Positions 25,580-34,033 of a stretch of 64,000 bases of DNA are shown here, in pieces (the stretch's first letter is position 1; each line of letters starts with the position of its first letter). The notes beneath the pieces were generated by a model that was not told the DNA's origin, made no database searches, and saw only the letters and a program-made list of their open reading frames with translations. The stretch is from Sphingomonadaceae bacterium PASS1. GTDB lineage: Bacteria > Pseudomonadota > Alphaproteobacteria > Sphingomonadales > Sphingomonadaceae. The stretch spans positions 304,914-368,913 of the forward strand of contig NKIR01000001.1 of the NCBI GenBank assembly GCA_002255985.1, given 5' to 3'. The position numbers and the translations under genes are program-made.

Positions 25580-26719
25580 GTGTTCGAGATGCATAAATTT
25601 GCACTTTGGGCCGTCGCGGCAGTCGTTTCGGTTTCTGCCCCGGTTTTGGCCGATCAACCAACAGCGGAATTGCAGGCACTAGATGACGCGCTTCCAGGAA
25701 CACTCATCAACGACCCAACGCGGCTCGACTGGCAGATATTTGGCGCAGACCAAACCAGCAAGCCGGTAAAGGGTGAGAACATTCCGGGCGGCAAAGCCGC
25801 AACGCAGATCACGATTGCAAAGGCTGGAGCAACTTTGTTTGAAGCGGGCGCCAACGCACCAATAACTGCGGGAATAAAGTCCGGCACCGACGTCGTTGTC
25901 GCATTTTATGCCCGGACGGTTTCTGCCGAAACGAGCGACGGTAAAGGCCGGATCGGCGTGCGTTTCAATCAAAATGTCCCGCCTTATTCCGGCTTTGGCG
26001 ACACCACGATATTGATCGAGAAAGACTGGAAGCTTTATCAGGTAGCAGCGAAGGCCAACATTAGCATTCCTAGGGGTCAGGCAGTTGTTGGTTTCCAATT
26101 GTCGGGCGCCAAACAGGTGCTCGAAATTGGCCAGACGATTGTTGCATCAGGCACAACGTCGCTCACCACCAAGTCAGGTAAGGCCGAACAATCGGCAACG
26201 ACTGGCATCTTGCCTCAACTACAAGGCAAAGGTAAATTGATAAGCAACCCAGCGAACAAGGATTGGGCGGTCTATGGGCCGGGCAAAACGCATCAGACGG
26301 TTCCGTCACCTAACATTCCAGGAACCGGCGGCACTGCGTTGCTAGTTCGGACCGCCGCAGCGGCTGCAAATGCTTTTGACATTGGCGCGAACGTTCCGAT
26401 TACCGATTCAATTGCCGAAGGCGACGTAATACTGATCGGTATACTCGCCCGCACCGCGCCTGGTGGTCCAGCCGATGGTACGAGCAAACTCGGTATCCGG
26501 GTGCAGGCGAATGATCCGCCCTACCCAGGTTTTGGCGAAAATGTCCTAACGCTGGGGCCTAATTGGCGACTGCTTCAAATCAAGACCCAGGCGAAAACGG
26601 CAATTGACGCAGGCAAGGGCGTACTAGCATTGCATTTCGGAGCTGCGGCGCAGGCGATCGAAGTCGGCCAAGTGTTTGTCATCAACACATCGCAACTGAC
26701 ACCTAGCAGCAGCCAATAA
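25580..26719 (+). CDS. exported two-repeat protein, putative carbohydrate-binding
   Basis: A 379-residue exported protein (signal to about VLA, residue 24) built of two homologous halves, about 40-190 and 215-372. Each half has LISNP/LINDP followed by an aromatic DW, then NIPG, then AG/GANxPIT, an ARTA/ARTV strand, VPPYSGFGD versus DPPYPGFGE, and a terminal LEIGQ/IEVGQ element. The pattern suggests two galactose-binding-type beta-sandwich domains. No catalytic signature is visible. It starts with GTG at 25580 (GGAG 9 nt upstream); ATG at 25589 is an alternative. Cotranscription with GH5 and aldose epimerase suggests binding of glucan chains. This function is inference. Confidence 0.8.
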   Translation: MFEMHKFALWAVAAVVSVSAPVLADQPTAELQALDDALPGTLINDPTRLDWQIFGADQTSKPVKGENIPGGKAATQITIAKAGATLFEAGANAPITAGIKSGTDVVVAFYARTVSAETSDGKGRIGVRFNQNVPPYSGFGDTTILIEKDWKLYQVAAKANISIPRGQAVVGFQLSGAKQVLEIGQTIVASGTTSLTTKSGKAEQSATTGILPQLQGKGKLISNPANKDWAVYGPGKTHQTVPSPNIPGTGGTALLVRTAAAAANAFDIGANVPITDSIAEGDVILIGILARTAPGGPADGTSKLGIRVQANDPPYPGFGENVLTLGPNWRLLQIKTQAKTAIDAGKGVLALHFGAAAQAIEVGQVFVINTSQLTPSSSQ

Positions 26720-27594
26720 TGGCTCTGCCTGAACTAGTCAGCATCGTCTGCGGCGACAATATCTCCATCATATGCCCTGCTCTCGGGGGGAGCATCATCG
26801 GCTGGTCAGTTGGTGAGCAAGAAATGTTAAGGCGCGCGGATGCCGACGCCATCGCATCGGGCGATCCACTTGCAATGGCCTCGTTTCCGCTCGTGCCGTT
26901 CTCGAACCGGATCGGCAATGCGCAGTTTATTTGGAAAGGGCGCGAAATTCAAATAACACCCAATTTCGCGCCTGAACCGCATGCGATCCATGGCACGGGG
27001 TGGAAACAAGCTTGGACGATAGCCGAGCGAAGCGATGCATATTGCGTGCTCAAGCTGAAACACGAAGCGGACGCCCGATGGCCTTGGCCTTTTGAAGCTA
27101 CACAGAGATTCACGCTAAGTGCCGGTATGTTGGAATTGACGCTTATCGCGACCAATCTATCGGATGAACCTGCACCACTCGCATTTGGCCATCACCCCTA
27201 TTTTGATATGGATGGCGCGCACTTAACTTTCACCGCCGCCCGCGTACTGATGTCGGGCGAAGACGCCATGCCATACGAGGCCATAACACCCAATGGCGCG
27301 TTCGATTTCAGCACTGACAGCAAAGTTGCGGGGCGCAGTATCGACCATTGCTATGCCGGATGGGATGGCAAGGCCCGCATTCATTGGACAGGCCGACAGC
27401 TCGCACTTGAGATCACAGCAGATATGAAAGAAGCAGTCGTCTATGTGCCAAAGGACGGTAGTGCCTTTTGTTTCGAGCCTGTGCCGCATGTCAACAACGC
27501 ACTCAATCTACCCGGAGAGCTACCCACAATGCCGATCGTGGCACCTGGCGAAGACTTCGCATCAACTATCCTCTTGAAGGCAGTCAACGCATGA
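26719..27594 (+). CDS. aldose 1-epimerase
   Basis: A 291-residue galactose-mutarotase-like protein. Recognisable elements are the N-terminal ALGGSIIGW, PLVPFSNRIGNAQF with the Asn-Arg pair, HAIHGTGWKQAW, GHHPYFDMDG with the catalytic His, and the C-terminal FCFEPVPHVNNALN with the catalytic Glu. It interconverts alpha and beta anomers of aldoses, which links periplasmic glycosidase products to uptake or catabolism. There is no evident signal peptide, so it is probably cytoplasmic. The ATG overlaps the preceding stop (TAATG) and its own stop overlaps the GH43 start (ATGA), both signs of translational coupling. Confidence 0.92.
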   Translation: MALPELVSIVCGDNISIICPALGGSIIGWSVGEQEMLRRADADAIASGDPLAMASFPLVPFSNRIGNAQFIWKGREIQITPNFAPEPHAIHGTGWKQAWTIAERSDAYCVLKLKHEADARWPWPFEATQRFTLSAGMLELTLIATNLSDEPAPLAFGHHPYFDMDGAHLTFTAARVLMSGEDAMPYEAITPNGAFDFSTDSKVAGRSIDHCYAGWDGKARIHWTGRQLALEITADMKEAVVYVPKDGSAFCFEPVPHVNNALNLPGELPTMPIVAPGEDFASTILLKAVNA

Positions 27595-29225
27595 TTAAAC
27601 GTTCAATAGTCGGCTTAGCCGCGCTGCTAATTGCGTCTCGCGGGCACGCGCAAGCAGTGTTCGACTATGTGTCCTATCAGGGCCGAGATCCAGTCGAGGA
27701 CGCCATTCCCGCAGCATCCGAAGATTACCGCAATCCAATTATACCTGGATTCCATCCCGACCCCAGCGTCGTCCGCGTCGGCAAAGACTATTATCTGGTC
27801 AATTCAACGTTCGGCTGGTTTCCTGGTCTGCCAATCTACCATAGCCGCGATCTCGTCACTTGGCAGAAAATCGGCAATGCAATTGACCGGCCTGGCATGT
27901 TTGACATCGAAAGCGTTGGCATAAATCGGGGTTTGTTTGCGCCGACAATCCGCTGGCACAAGGGCCTTTTCTATATCATCAACACCTGTATCGATTGCGG
28001 ATCCAATTTCATCATCACCGCGCAAGATCCAAAAGGGCCTTGGTCCGACCCCGTCTGGCTAAAGGATATTGATGGGATTGACCCGGACATCTTTTTTGAC
28101 GGCGATGGCCGGGTGTGGATTACTTACAACGGTCCGCCCGAGAGCGCCCCAGAATATGAAGGTCACCGGGCCTTATGGATCCAAGAATATGACCTCGTGG
28201 CGAAGCGGCTTATCGGGCCACCCCGCGTCATCGTCGATAAGGGCGTATCGCCAGCGAAAAAGCCGATTTGGATTGAAGGGCCGCATATCTTAAAGAAAGG
28301 TCGCTGGTACTACCTCATCGCGGCGGAAGGCGGGACGGCGGGCGACCATTCGCAAACGGTGTTCCGCAGCCGATCGATAACCGGCCCCTATGAGGCAGGA
28401 CCTAACAATCCGATCCTTACTCAGAGCAACCTTGATCCCAAACGACCATTCCCTGTGACCGCAACCGGTCATGCAGACTTCGTGCAATTGCCAAATGGTG
28501 CGTGGTGGTCTGTATTCCTGGGAAACCGGCCATATGAAGGTTGGCTTACTAATTTGGGGCGCGAAACCTTCCTGCTACCGGTCGATTGGAGCGGCGAGTG
28601 GCCGGTGATACTAGCCCAAGGCCAGGCGGTGCCCCACGTCACACGAAGACCTAAGTTAGGAGCGGCGCCCAAGAATTCAAATTGGTCCCAATGGCGCGAC
28701 GAATTCACCGGTAAATCGCTTGGCCACGATTGGCTTATGCGGCGCGGTCCGACCGACGAATGGATCGACCTGAGCTCAACGCCAGGTGCCTTGACCATAG
28801 GCGCCGACGGCAAACCGTCTTTTGTCGGACGGCGCCAACAGCATGTCTATGCGACATTTGAAACGGGGTTGCGTTCGAGATTGCTGAAGGATGGCGAGCG
28901 CGCAGGCTTGGCTGCAATTGCCGATGAACAGCACCAATATTTCTTTGGATTGGACGGCACACGATTAATCATTGCAGTGCGCAGCGGCCATCACGATGCG
29001 GGAAAGGACCGCGTTCTTGCTGAGACATCGTTCGAGGGCGGGAGAAGCCTTCGGCTGCGCATCACGGCCAAAGGCGCCGCTTATGACTTTACCTATTCCG
29101 TCAATGACGGCGAATGGCAGACTTTGCTTGCCGACGCCGACGGGCGTGTTCTTGCGACTGAGTTCGACGGATTGCTATTCACCGGAACAGTTATCGGACC
29201 TTATGCTGGCCCGCCATCACTCTAA
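27591..29225 (+). CDS. GH43 beta-xylosidase/arabinofuranosidase, exported
   Basis: A 544-residue protein from ATG at 27591, which overlaps the epimerase stop by 4 nt; a longer frame to 27468 lies wholly inside the epimerase and is rejected. A signal peptide (RSIVGLAALLIASRGHAQA) is followed by a five-bladed propeller: GFHPDPSVVRVGKDYYLVNS holds the general-base Asp, DGIDPDIFFDGDGRVW the pKa-modulating Asp, and IWIEGPHILKKGRWYYL the acid Glu. The last 190 residues are the beta-sandwich typical of xylosidase-type GH43. It should remove xylose or arabinose from xylo-oligosaccharides. The 3' end overlaps the convergent lacI gene by 9 nt. Confidence 0.94.
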   Translation: MIKRSIVGLAALLIASRGHAQAVFDYVSYQGRDPVEDAIPAASEDYRNPIIPGFHPDPSVVRVGKDYYLVNSTFGWFPGLPIYHSRDLVTWQKIGNAIDRPGMFDIESVGINRGLFAPTIRWHKGLFYIINTCIDCGSNFIITAQDPKGPWSDPVWLKDIDGIDPDIFFDGDGRVWITYNGPPESAPEYEGHRALWIQEYDLVAKRLIGPPRVIVDKGVSPAKKPIWIEGPHILKKGRWYYLIAAEGGTAGDHSQTVFRSRSITGPYEAGPNNPILTQSNLDPKRPFPVTATGHADFVQLPNGAWWSVFLGNRPYEGWLTNLGRETFLLPVDWSGEWPVILAQGQAVPHVTRRPKLGAAPKNSNWSQWRDEFTGKSLGHDWLMRRGPTDEWIDLSSTPGALTIGADGKPSFVGRRQQHVYATFETGLRSRLLKDGERAGLAAIADEQHQYFFGLDGTRLIIAVRSGHHDAGKDRVLAETSFEGGRSLRLRITAKGAAYDFTYSVNDGEWQTLLADADGRVLATEFDGLLFTGTVIGPYAGPPSL

Positions 29226-30287
29226 TTTTGGTGCTGCATCCGATTCACGCCGAATGAACGTAAAATCGAGCAACCTGTCTTCGCGTTTCGCTGCTCGTCC
29301 TGACCGCTTTTCGCGAATACGTTCAACCAGTATTTCTACTGCGGTCCGAGACATATCAGCAATAGGCTGATGTATCGTGGTGAGTTCCGGCCAAATCGAT
29401 AATGCAAAGTCGGTGTCGTCAAATCCGCAAACCGTAAGGTCGCGGGGAACATCCAAATGCCGCCGATGAGCAACCGTGATAACGGCCGCCGCCATGTCGT
29501 CATTACTCGCAAAAATGGCCGTCGGCGGATTAGGAAGATCTAGAAGTTGCTCCGCCGCTTGCAGTCCAGATCGGTATGTAAATAGGCCATGGACCACCAA
29601 TGCAGGGTCAACGGGTAATCCTGCCTCCGCCATTGCCATTTCAAAACCTTTCAGCCGCTGTGGGCTGGCCTTTTGCTCGGGGTTCCCTTTCACAAAGCCA
29701 ATGCGTTTATGCCCCAGAGATATAAGGTGTCGCGTCATCGTCGCGGCAGCTTCAATGTCGTCGATACGGACCACCGACATTTTACCGAGCGGTGCCCAGT
29801 TGGTGATACCAACGCATGGAACGTCCGTTTTTTCTAGTAACTCCAGAACTGTCGCAGAATCGCACAGCGGGGCGGACAAGACAATACCGTCAACACCGCC
29901 TTCGACGAGGTCGTTAAAAACGTCATAGATGCCCTGCTCACTTTCGCATCGTTCAATGACCAACTGGACATGGCTTTTTCTGGCTTGCTCCAACGTGCCA
30001 ACGAGTAAGCGGCTGAGATAAGCGAAGCTTGGGTTTCCATAAAGCATCGCAATCCGGATTGGTTCCGCTCCGGCAAGTGTTCTGGCGGCAAGGTTGGGAG
30101 AATATTTCAATTTTTCCACCGCAACTAGAACAGATTCGCGGGTCGAATCCTTAACATTCTTCTCACCATTGATGACACGCGATACCGTCATAGGCGAGAA
30201 ACCCGATTCGCGCGCGACATCGGCGATAGTCGCGCCCCCTTGCTGTCCGCGAGGTGATTTTTGATTTATACTGATGCTATCGTTCAC
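29217..30287 (-). CDS. LacI-family transcriptional regulator (2)
   Basis: About 356 residues from GTG at 30287; an in-frame codon at 30335 is possible but adds an atypical Cys/His-rich tail. The helix-turn-helix IADVARESGFSPMTVSRVIN and hinge YSPNLAARTLAG are close to those of LacI (1), as is the effector domain start IRIAMLYGNP, so the two are paralogues and may recognise similar operators. It is divergent from the GH3 beta-xylosidase gene, with a perfect 16-bp operator palindrome at 30384 between them. That placement implies autoregulation and control of the xylan operon. A xylose-derived inducer is likely but not shown. Confidence 0.94.
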   Translation of the reverse strand: MNDSISINQKSPRGQQGGATIADVARESGFSPMTVSRVINGEKNVKDSTRESVLVAVEKLKYSPNLAARTLAGAEPIRIAMLYGNPSFAYLSRLLVGTLEQARKSHVQLVIERCESEQGIYDVFNDLVEGGVDGIVLSAPLCDSATVLELLEKTDVPCVGITNWAPLGKMSVVRIDDIEAAATMTRHLISLGHKRIGFVKGNPEQKASPQRLKGFEMAMAEAGLPVDPALVVHGLFTYRSGLQAAEQLLDLPNPPTAIFASNDDMAAAVITVAHRRHLDVPRDLTVCGFDDTDFALSIWPELTTIHQPIADMSRTAVEILVERIREKRSGRAAKREDRLLDFTFIRRESDAAPKLE

Positions 30288-30383
30288 AGTCACCGCTTTA
30301 AAACTACAATGCCGAAATCCGCAATGCTTTTCCAAGGCAATGCAAACTCATGTCAACGATTGACGGCGTTTTCTTATTGCCTC

Positions 30384-30399
30384 ATGATAGCGCTATCAT
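30384..30399. promoter_or_regulatory. LacI-type operator (site 2)
   Basis: ATGATAGCGCTATCAT is a perfect 16-bp palindrome with central CpG. It lies 28 nt upstream of the GH3 beta-xylosidase ATG and about 100 nt from the divergent lacI start. It is the best copy of the shared motif and would block transcription of the xylan operon when bound. Confidence 0.82.
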
Positions 30400-30426
30400 T
30401 TAGAGCGCCATTAAAGGAAAGCGTTA

Positions 30427-32808
30427 ATGAAGTCTGGTGCAACCACGTTATTGTTCCGCACGGTCGCGATTGCGACAATCGCAATGTACCCCGTTCACGC
30501 TGATGCCAAAGAGACCGCTGAAGCAGGCGCACTTTACAAAAGCGCCGAAGCGCCGGTCGACGCACGTGTCCGTGACCTTCTCGCAAAGATGACTTTGGAA
30601 GAAAAAGTCGCGCAAATCATGACGGTCTGGGATGCAAAGGCGGAAGTCTTCGATGCCAATGGTGAGTTTGACGCGGCGAAGATGTCGGCGAAATTCCCCT
30701 ATGGCATCGGTCAATTTGCTCGCCCGTCGGACGCCTTAGGGCCAGCGTCACCCCGCAAGGTCAAGGGACGCGATGTGCGCGGCACGGTACGCCTTGTTAA
30801 TGCGCTGCAAACGCATGCGATGACCCAAACCCGGCTGGGCATTCCGATATTGATGCACGAAGAAGGCTTGCACGGATACGCAGCACTCGACGCCACCAGC
30901 TTCCCGCAGGCTATTGCCCTCGCTTCGTCGTGGGACCCCGATTTGATACGCGAGATCAACGTCGTCATTGGCCGCGAAATCCGCGCGCGCGGCGTTAGCC
31001 TCGCATTGTCACCGGTGGTCGATGTCGCCCGCGACCCTCGCTGGGGCCGGATCGAGGAAACCTTTGGCGAGGATCCGTATCTGACTGCCGAATTGGGTGT
31101 CGCAGCAGTCGAAGGCTTGCAAGGAACCTCCAAGGTTACGACGTTAGCTCCGGGGAAAGTGTTTGCAACACTCAAGCATCTGACGGGCCACGGCCAGCCA
31201 GAAAGCGGAACCAATATCGGCCCCGCTTCCATCTCCGAACGCGTGCTGCGCGAATATTTTTTCCCTCCCTTCGAGCAGGTGGTCAAGCGTACTGGCATTC
31301 AAGCGGTGATGGCTTCCTATAACGAAATTGACGGCGTCCCAAGCCATGCCAGCAAATGGCTGCTGGGCGATGTACTGCGCGGGGAATGGGGTTTCAAAGG
31401 CGCCGTGGTCAGTGACTATTATGCGATTGATGAGTTGGCCGGTCGGCATAGCATTGCAAAGGACAAAACTGAGGCTGCGATACTCGCGCTTGCGGCCGGC
31501 GTTGATTCTGATTTGCCAACAGGAGCCGCCTACTCGACATTGATTACATCGGTGCGCGAAGGCAAGGTTTCCGAAGCGGCGATAAATCAGGCTGTAGGCC
31601 GGATACTGGCGATGAAGTTCCGCGCCGGACTGTTTGAAAATCCCTATGCGGATGCTGATGCAGCGGTCAAGATTACCAACAATGCGGCGGCAAAGGCGCT
31701 GGCATTGAAAGCGGCGCAGCGTTCGATCACGCTGCTCAAGAATGACGGTATGCTGCCTTTGAGCCTAACGTCGAAGGCTTCAAAAATTGCAGTCATCGGC
31801 CCAAGTGCGGCCGTGGCGCGGCTTGGCGGCTATTACGGCCAGCCGGCGGTTACTGTCTCAATTCTAGACGGTATCAAGGCCAAGGCTGGCAAGCACGCAA
31901 ATATCGTTTTTGCGCTAGGCGTGAAGATCACCGAAGATGACGATTGGTGGGGTGATGAGGTCAAGCTTGCCGATCCGGTGGCTAACCGCAAGCTGATTGC
32001 CGAAGCAGTTGAAGCCGCAAAAAATGCCGACATGATCATTCTGACGTTGGGCGATACCGAACAGACCAGCCGCGAAGGGTGGGCAGAAAGCCATTTGGGT
32101 GATCGCAGCAGCCTTGATCTGGTGGGTGAACAACAGGAATTGTTCGATGCACTGAAGGCGACTGGAAAACCAATTACGGTGGTACTGATAAATGGCCGGC
32201 CAGCTTCGATCGGCAAGATTGCCAATGAAGCCAATGCAATAATTGAAGGCTGGTATCTGGGCGAGCAGGGCGGCAGTGCCGTAGCCGATGTGCTGTTTGG
32301 CGACGTCAATCCTGGCGGAAAACTTCCCGTCACGTTCCCGCGTAACGTTGGGCAATTACCATTCTATTACAACCATAAGCCAACCGCACGGCGCGGCTAT
32401 CTGTTTGACGAAAAGGCTCCGCTTTATCCGTTCGGTTTTGGATTAAGCTACTCAACATTTGAGCTTGGCGCGCCGACGCTTTCATCGGCGACAATTGCCA
32501 CAAACGGCACGGTCGCCGTCACTGTTCCGGTTAAGAACACCAGTGACCGCGCAGGTGACGAAACGGTGCAAATCTATGTCCGCGACAAAGTTAGCTCGGT
32601 CACACGTTCGGTCAAAGACTTGAAGGCATTCAGACGGGTAACTTTGGCGGCTGGCGAGAGCAAAAATGTCATTTTCACGCTCACGCCCGAAAGTTTCCAG
32701 ATGTGGAATGACAAGATGCAGCGCGTCGTGGAGCCGGGTGAGTTCGACATTATGGCGGGTCCAGACTCTGCCAGTTTAAAAACGGTGACGCTTACCGTCA
32801 CGCCTTAA
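30427..32808 (+). CDS. GH3 beta-xylosidase/beta-glucosidase, exported
   Basis: A 793-residue GH3 enzyme with signal peptide (TVAIATIAMYPVHADA). The barrel carries MHEEGLHGYAALDATSFPQA, EETFGEDPYL and KHLTGHGQPESGTNIGP, and the nucleophile Asp is in GAVVSDYYAID. The sandwich domain (SITLLKNDGMLPL) and C-terminal fibronectin-III-like domain (GDETVQIYVRD) complete the standard architecture. The HEEGLHG form and xylanase neighbour favour xylo-oligosaccharides over glucans. It opens an operon of GH10, a halogenase homologue and a degenerate halogenase paralogue (gaps 15 nt, 49 nt, overlap). AAAGGAAA precedes the ATG. Confidence 0.94.
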   Translation: MKSGATTLLFRTVAIATIAMYPVHADAKETAEAGALYKSAEAPVDARVRDLLAKMTLEEKVAQIMTVWDAKAEVFDANGEFDAAKMSAKFPYGIGQFARPSDALGPASPRKVKGRDVRGTVRLVNALQTHAMTQTRLGIPILMHEEGLHGYAALDATSFPQAIALASSWDPDLIREINVVIGREIRARGVSLALSPVVDVARDPRWGRIEETFGEDPYLTAELGVAAVEGLQGTSKVTTLAPGKVFATLKHLTGHGQPESGTNIGPASISERVLREYFFPPFEQVVKRTGIQAVMASYNEIDGVPSHASKWLLGDVLRGEWGFKGAVVSDYYAIDELAGRHSIAKDKTEAAILALAAGVDSDLPTGAAYSTLITSVREGKVSEAAINQAVGRILAMKFRAGLFENPYADADAAVKITNNAAAKALALKAAQRSITLLKNDGMLPLSLTSKASKIAVIGPSAAVARLGGYYGQPAVTVSILDGIKAKAGKHANIVFALGVKITEDDDWWGDEVKLADPVANRKLIAEAVEAAKNADMIILTLGDTEQTSREGWAESHLGDRSSLDLVGEQQELFDALKATGKPITVVLINGRPASIGKIANEANAIIEGWYLGEQGGSAVADVLFGDVNPGGKLPVTFPRNVGQLPFYYNHKPTARRGYLFDEKAPLYPFGFGLSYSTFELGAPTLSSATIATNGTVAVTVPVKNTSDRAGDETVQIYVRDKVSSVTRSVKDLKAFRRVTLAAGESKNVIFTLTPESFQMWNDKMQRVVEPGEFDIMAGPDSASLKTVTLTVTP

Positions 32809-32823
32809 TCGAGGAGAATCCAA

Positions 32824-33984
32824 ATGGAAATGACACGGCGTGAGGGTCTGGCGGCGGCGCTCGCGCTGGCGACAACGGCTTGCTCAGGAAACGATAGAAC
32901 GCCCGTCAATTCTGTGGGCACTGCGTCCGCAGCGGATAGTCTGCATAAGCTTGCGAAGGCCAAAGGTATGCGCTTCGGCTCAGCGGTCGGAGCGGGGCAC
33001 AGCGGTTCAGGCTCGTTCCGAAACACAGACTATGCCTCGCTACTGAAACGCGACTGCGGCATACTGGTGGCAGAGAATGAAATGAAATGGCAGTCGTTAC
33101 GCCCCGACCCACTGTCTTTCAACTTTGCGCCATTTGACGAGATACTGGCCTTTGCCAAGAAAAATAATATGGCAATGCGGGGTCACACATTAATGTGGCA
33201 TCGTCCGCAATGGCAGCCGAGCTGGTTGGAGGCCTATGACTTTGGCACCAACCCGGCAACAGAAGCAGCACGCTTGCTGACCACCCACATTACGACTGTC
33301 ACCGACCGTTATCGCGGCCGCATATTGAGCTATGATGTTGTCAATGAGACGGTAATGGAAGATTCAACGCTCGCACAAACCTCAATTTCCCGGGCCATTG
33401 GCGGCACCGAGACGCTGGTCGACCTCGCCTTCCAAACCGCACGTGCACAACTGCCAGACGCCCAGCTCGTCTACAATGACTACATGAGTTGGGAGCCCGG
33501 CAATGAGAAACACCGCGCGGGCGTGCTCAAGCTGCTCGAAGGGTTCAGGGCGCGCGGTGTGCCAGTCGATGCGCTAGGCATCCAATCGCATATCAGGATC
33601 GATACATATGATCCCTCCACCGGAACTGGACCGAGACAGGAACGGGAATGGCGTAAATTTCTCGATGAAGTAGTGGCCATGAATTACGATATATTGATCA
33701 CCGAATTCGACGTAAACGATCAGGCTTTGCCCGGGGATATTTCGGCGCGGGACCGGTCGGTTGCCGACTACGCTAAAGCCTATTTCGAAGTCATGTTGGA
33801 CTATCCGCAGCTCAAGGATGTGCTTGCGTGGGGGATGTGTGATTCATATTCATGGTTGCAGGAATTCAAACCGCTCCGCACTGATGGACTTGCTAAACGT
33901 GCCTGCCCTTACAGTGCCAATTTTGCACCCAAACCACTGCACTCGAAGCTTGCTGCGGCACTTCAGACGGCATCGGCACGATGA
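32824..33984 (+). CDS. GH10 endo-1,4-beta-xylanase, lipoprotein
   Basis: A 386-residue GH10 xylanase. The N-terminus has a twin-arginine-like MTRREGLAAAL run ending in lipobox ATTAC, with Cys20 as lipidation site, so it is likely membrane-anchored in the envelope. The barrel shows ENEMKWQSLRP, RGHTLMWHRPQWQPSW, the acid/base Glu175 in YDVVNE, the subsite His in IQSHIRID, and the nucleophile Glu294 in ITEFDVND. It cuts xylan into oligomers that the GH3 and GH43 enzymes finish. It lies 15 nt after GH3 and precedes the halogenase homologue by 49 nt, so xylan degradation and the halogenase genes share an operon. Confidence 0.96.
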   Translation: MEMTRREGLAAALALATTACSGNDRTPVNSVGTASAADSLHKLAKAKGMRFGSAVGAGHSGSGSFRNTDYASLLKRDCGILVAENEMKWQSLRPDPLSFNFAPFDEILAFAKKNNMAMRGHTLMWHRPQWQPSWLEAYDFGTNPATEAARLLTTHITTVTDRYRGRILSYDVVNETVMEDSTLAQTSISRAIGGTETLVDLAFQTARAQLPDAQLVYNDYMSWEPGNEKHRAGVLKLLEGFRARGVPVDALGIQSHIRIDTYDPSTGTGPRQEREWRKFLDEVVAMNYDILITEFDVNDQALPGDISARDRSVADYAKAYFEVMLDYPQLKDVLAWGMCDSYSWLQEFKPLRTDGLAKRACPYSANFAPKPLHSKLAAALQTASAR

Positions 33985-34033
33985 ACAATCTGGCGCGGCC
34001 GTTAGCTAACGGCAATATCGCGGAGGTACCAAA

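Noticed and set aside
27468-27590. N-terminal extension of the GH43 gene to 27468
   Set aside because: It lies wholly within the aldose epimerase gene and precedes a good signal peptide; the ATGA overlap start at 27591 is far better.
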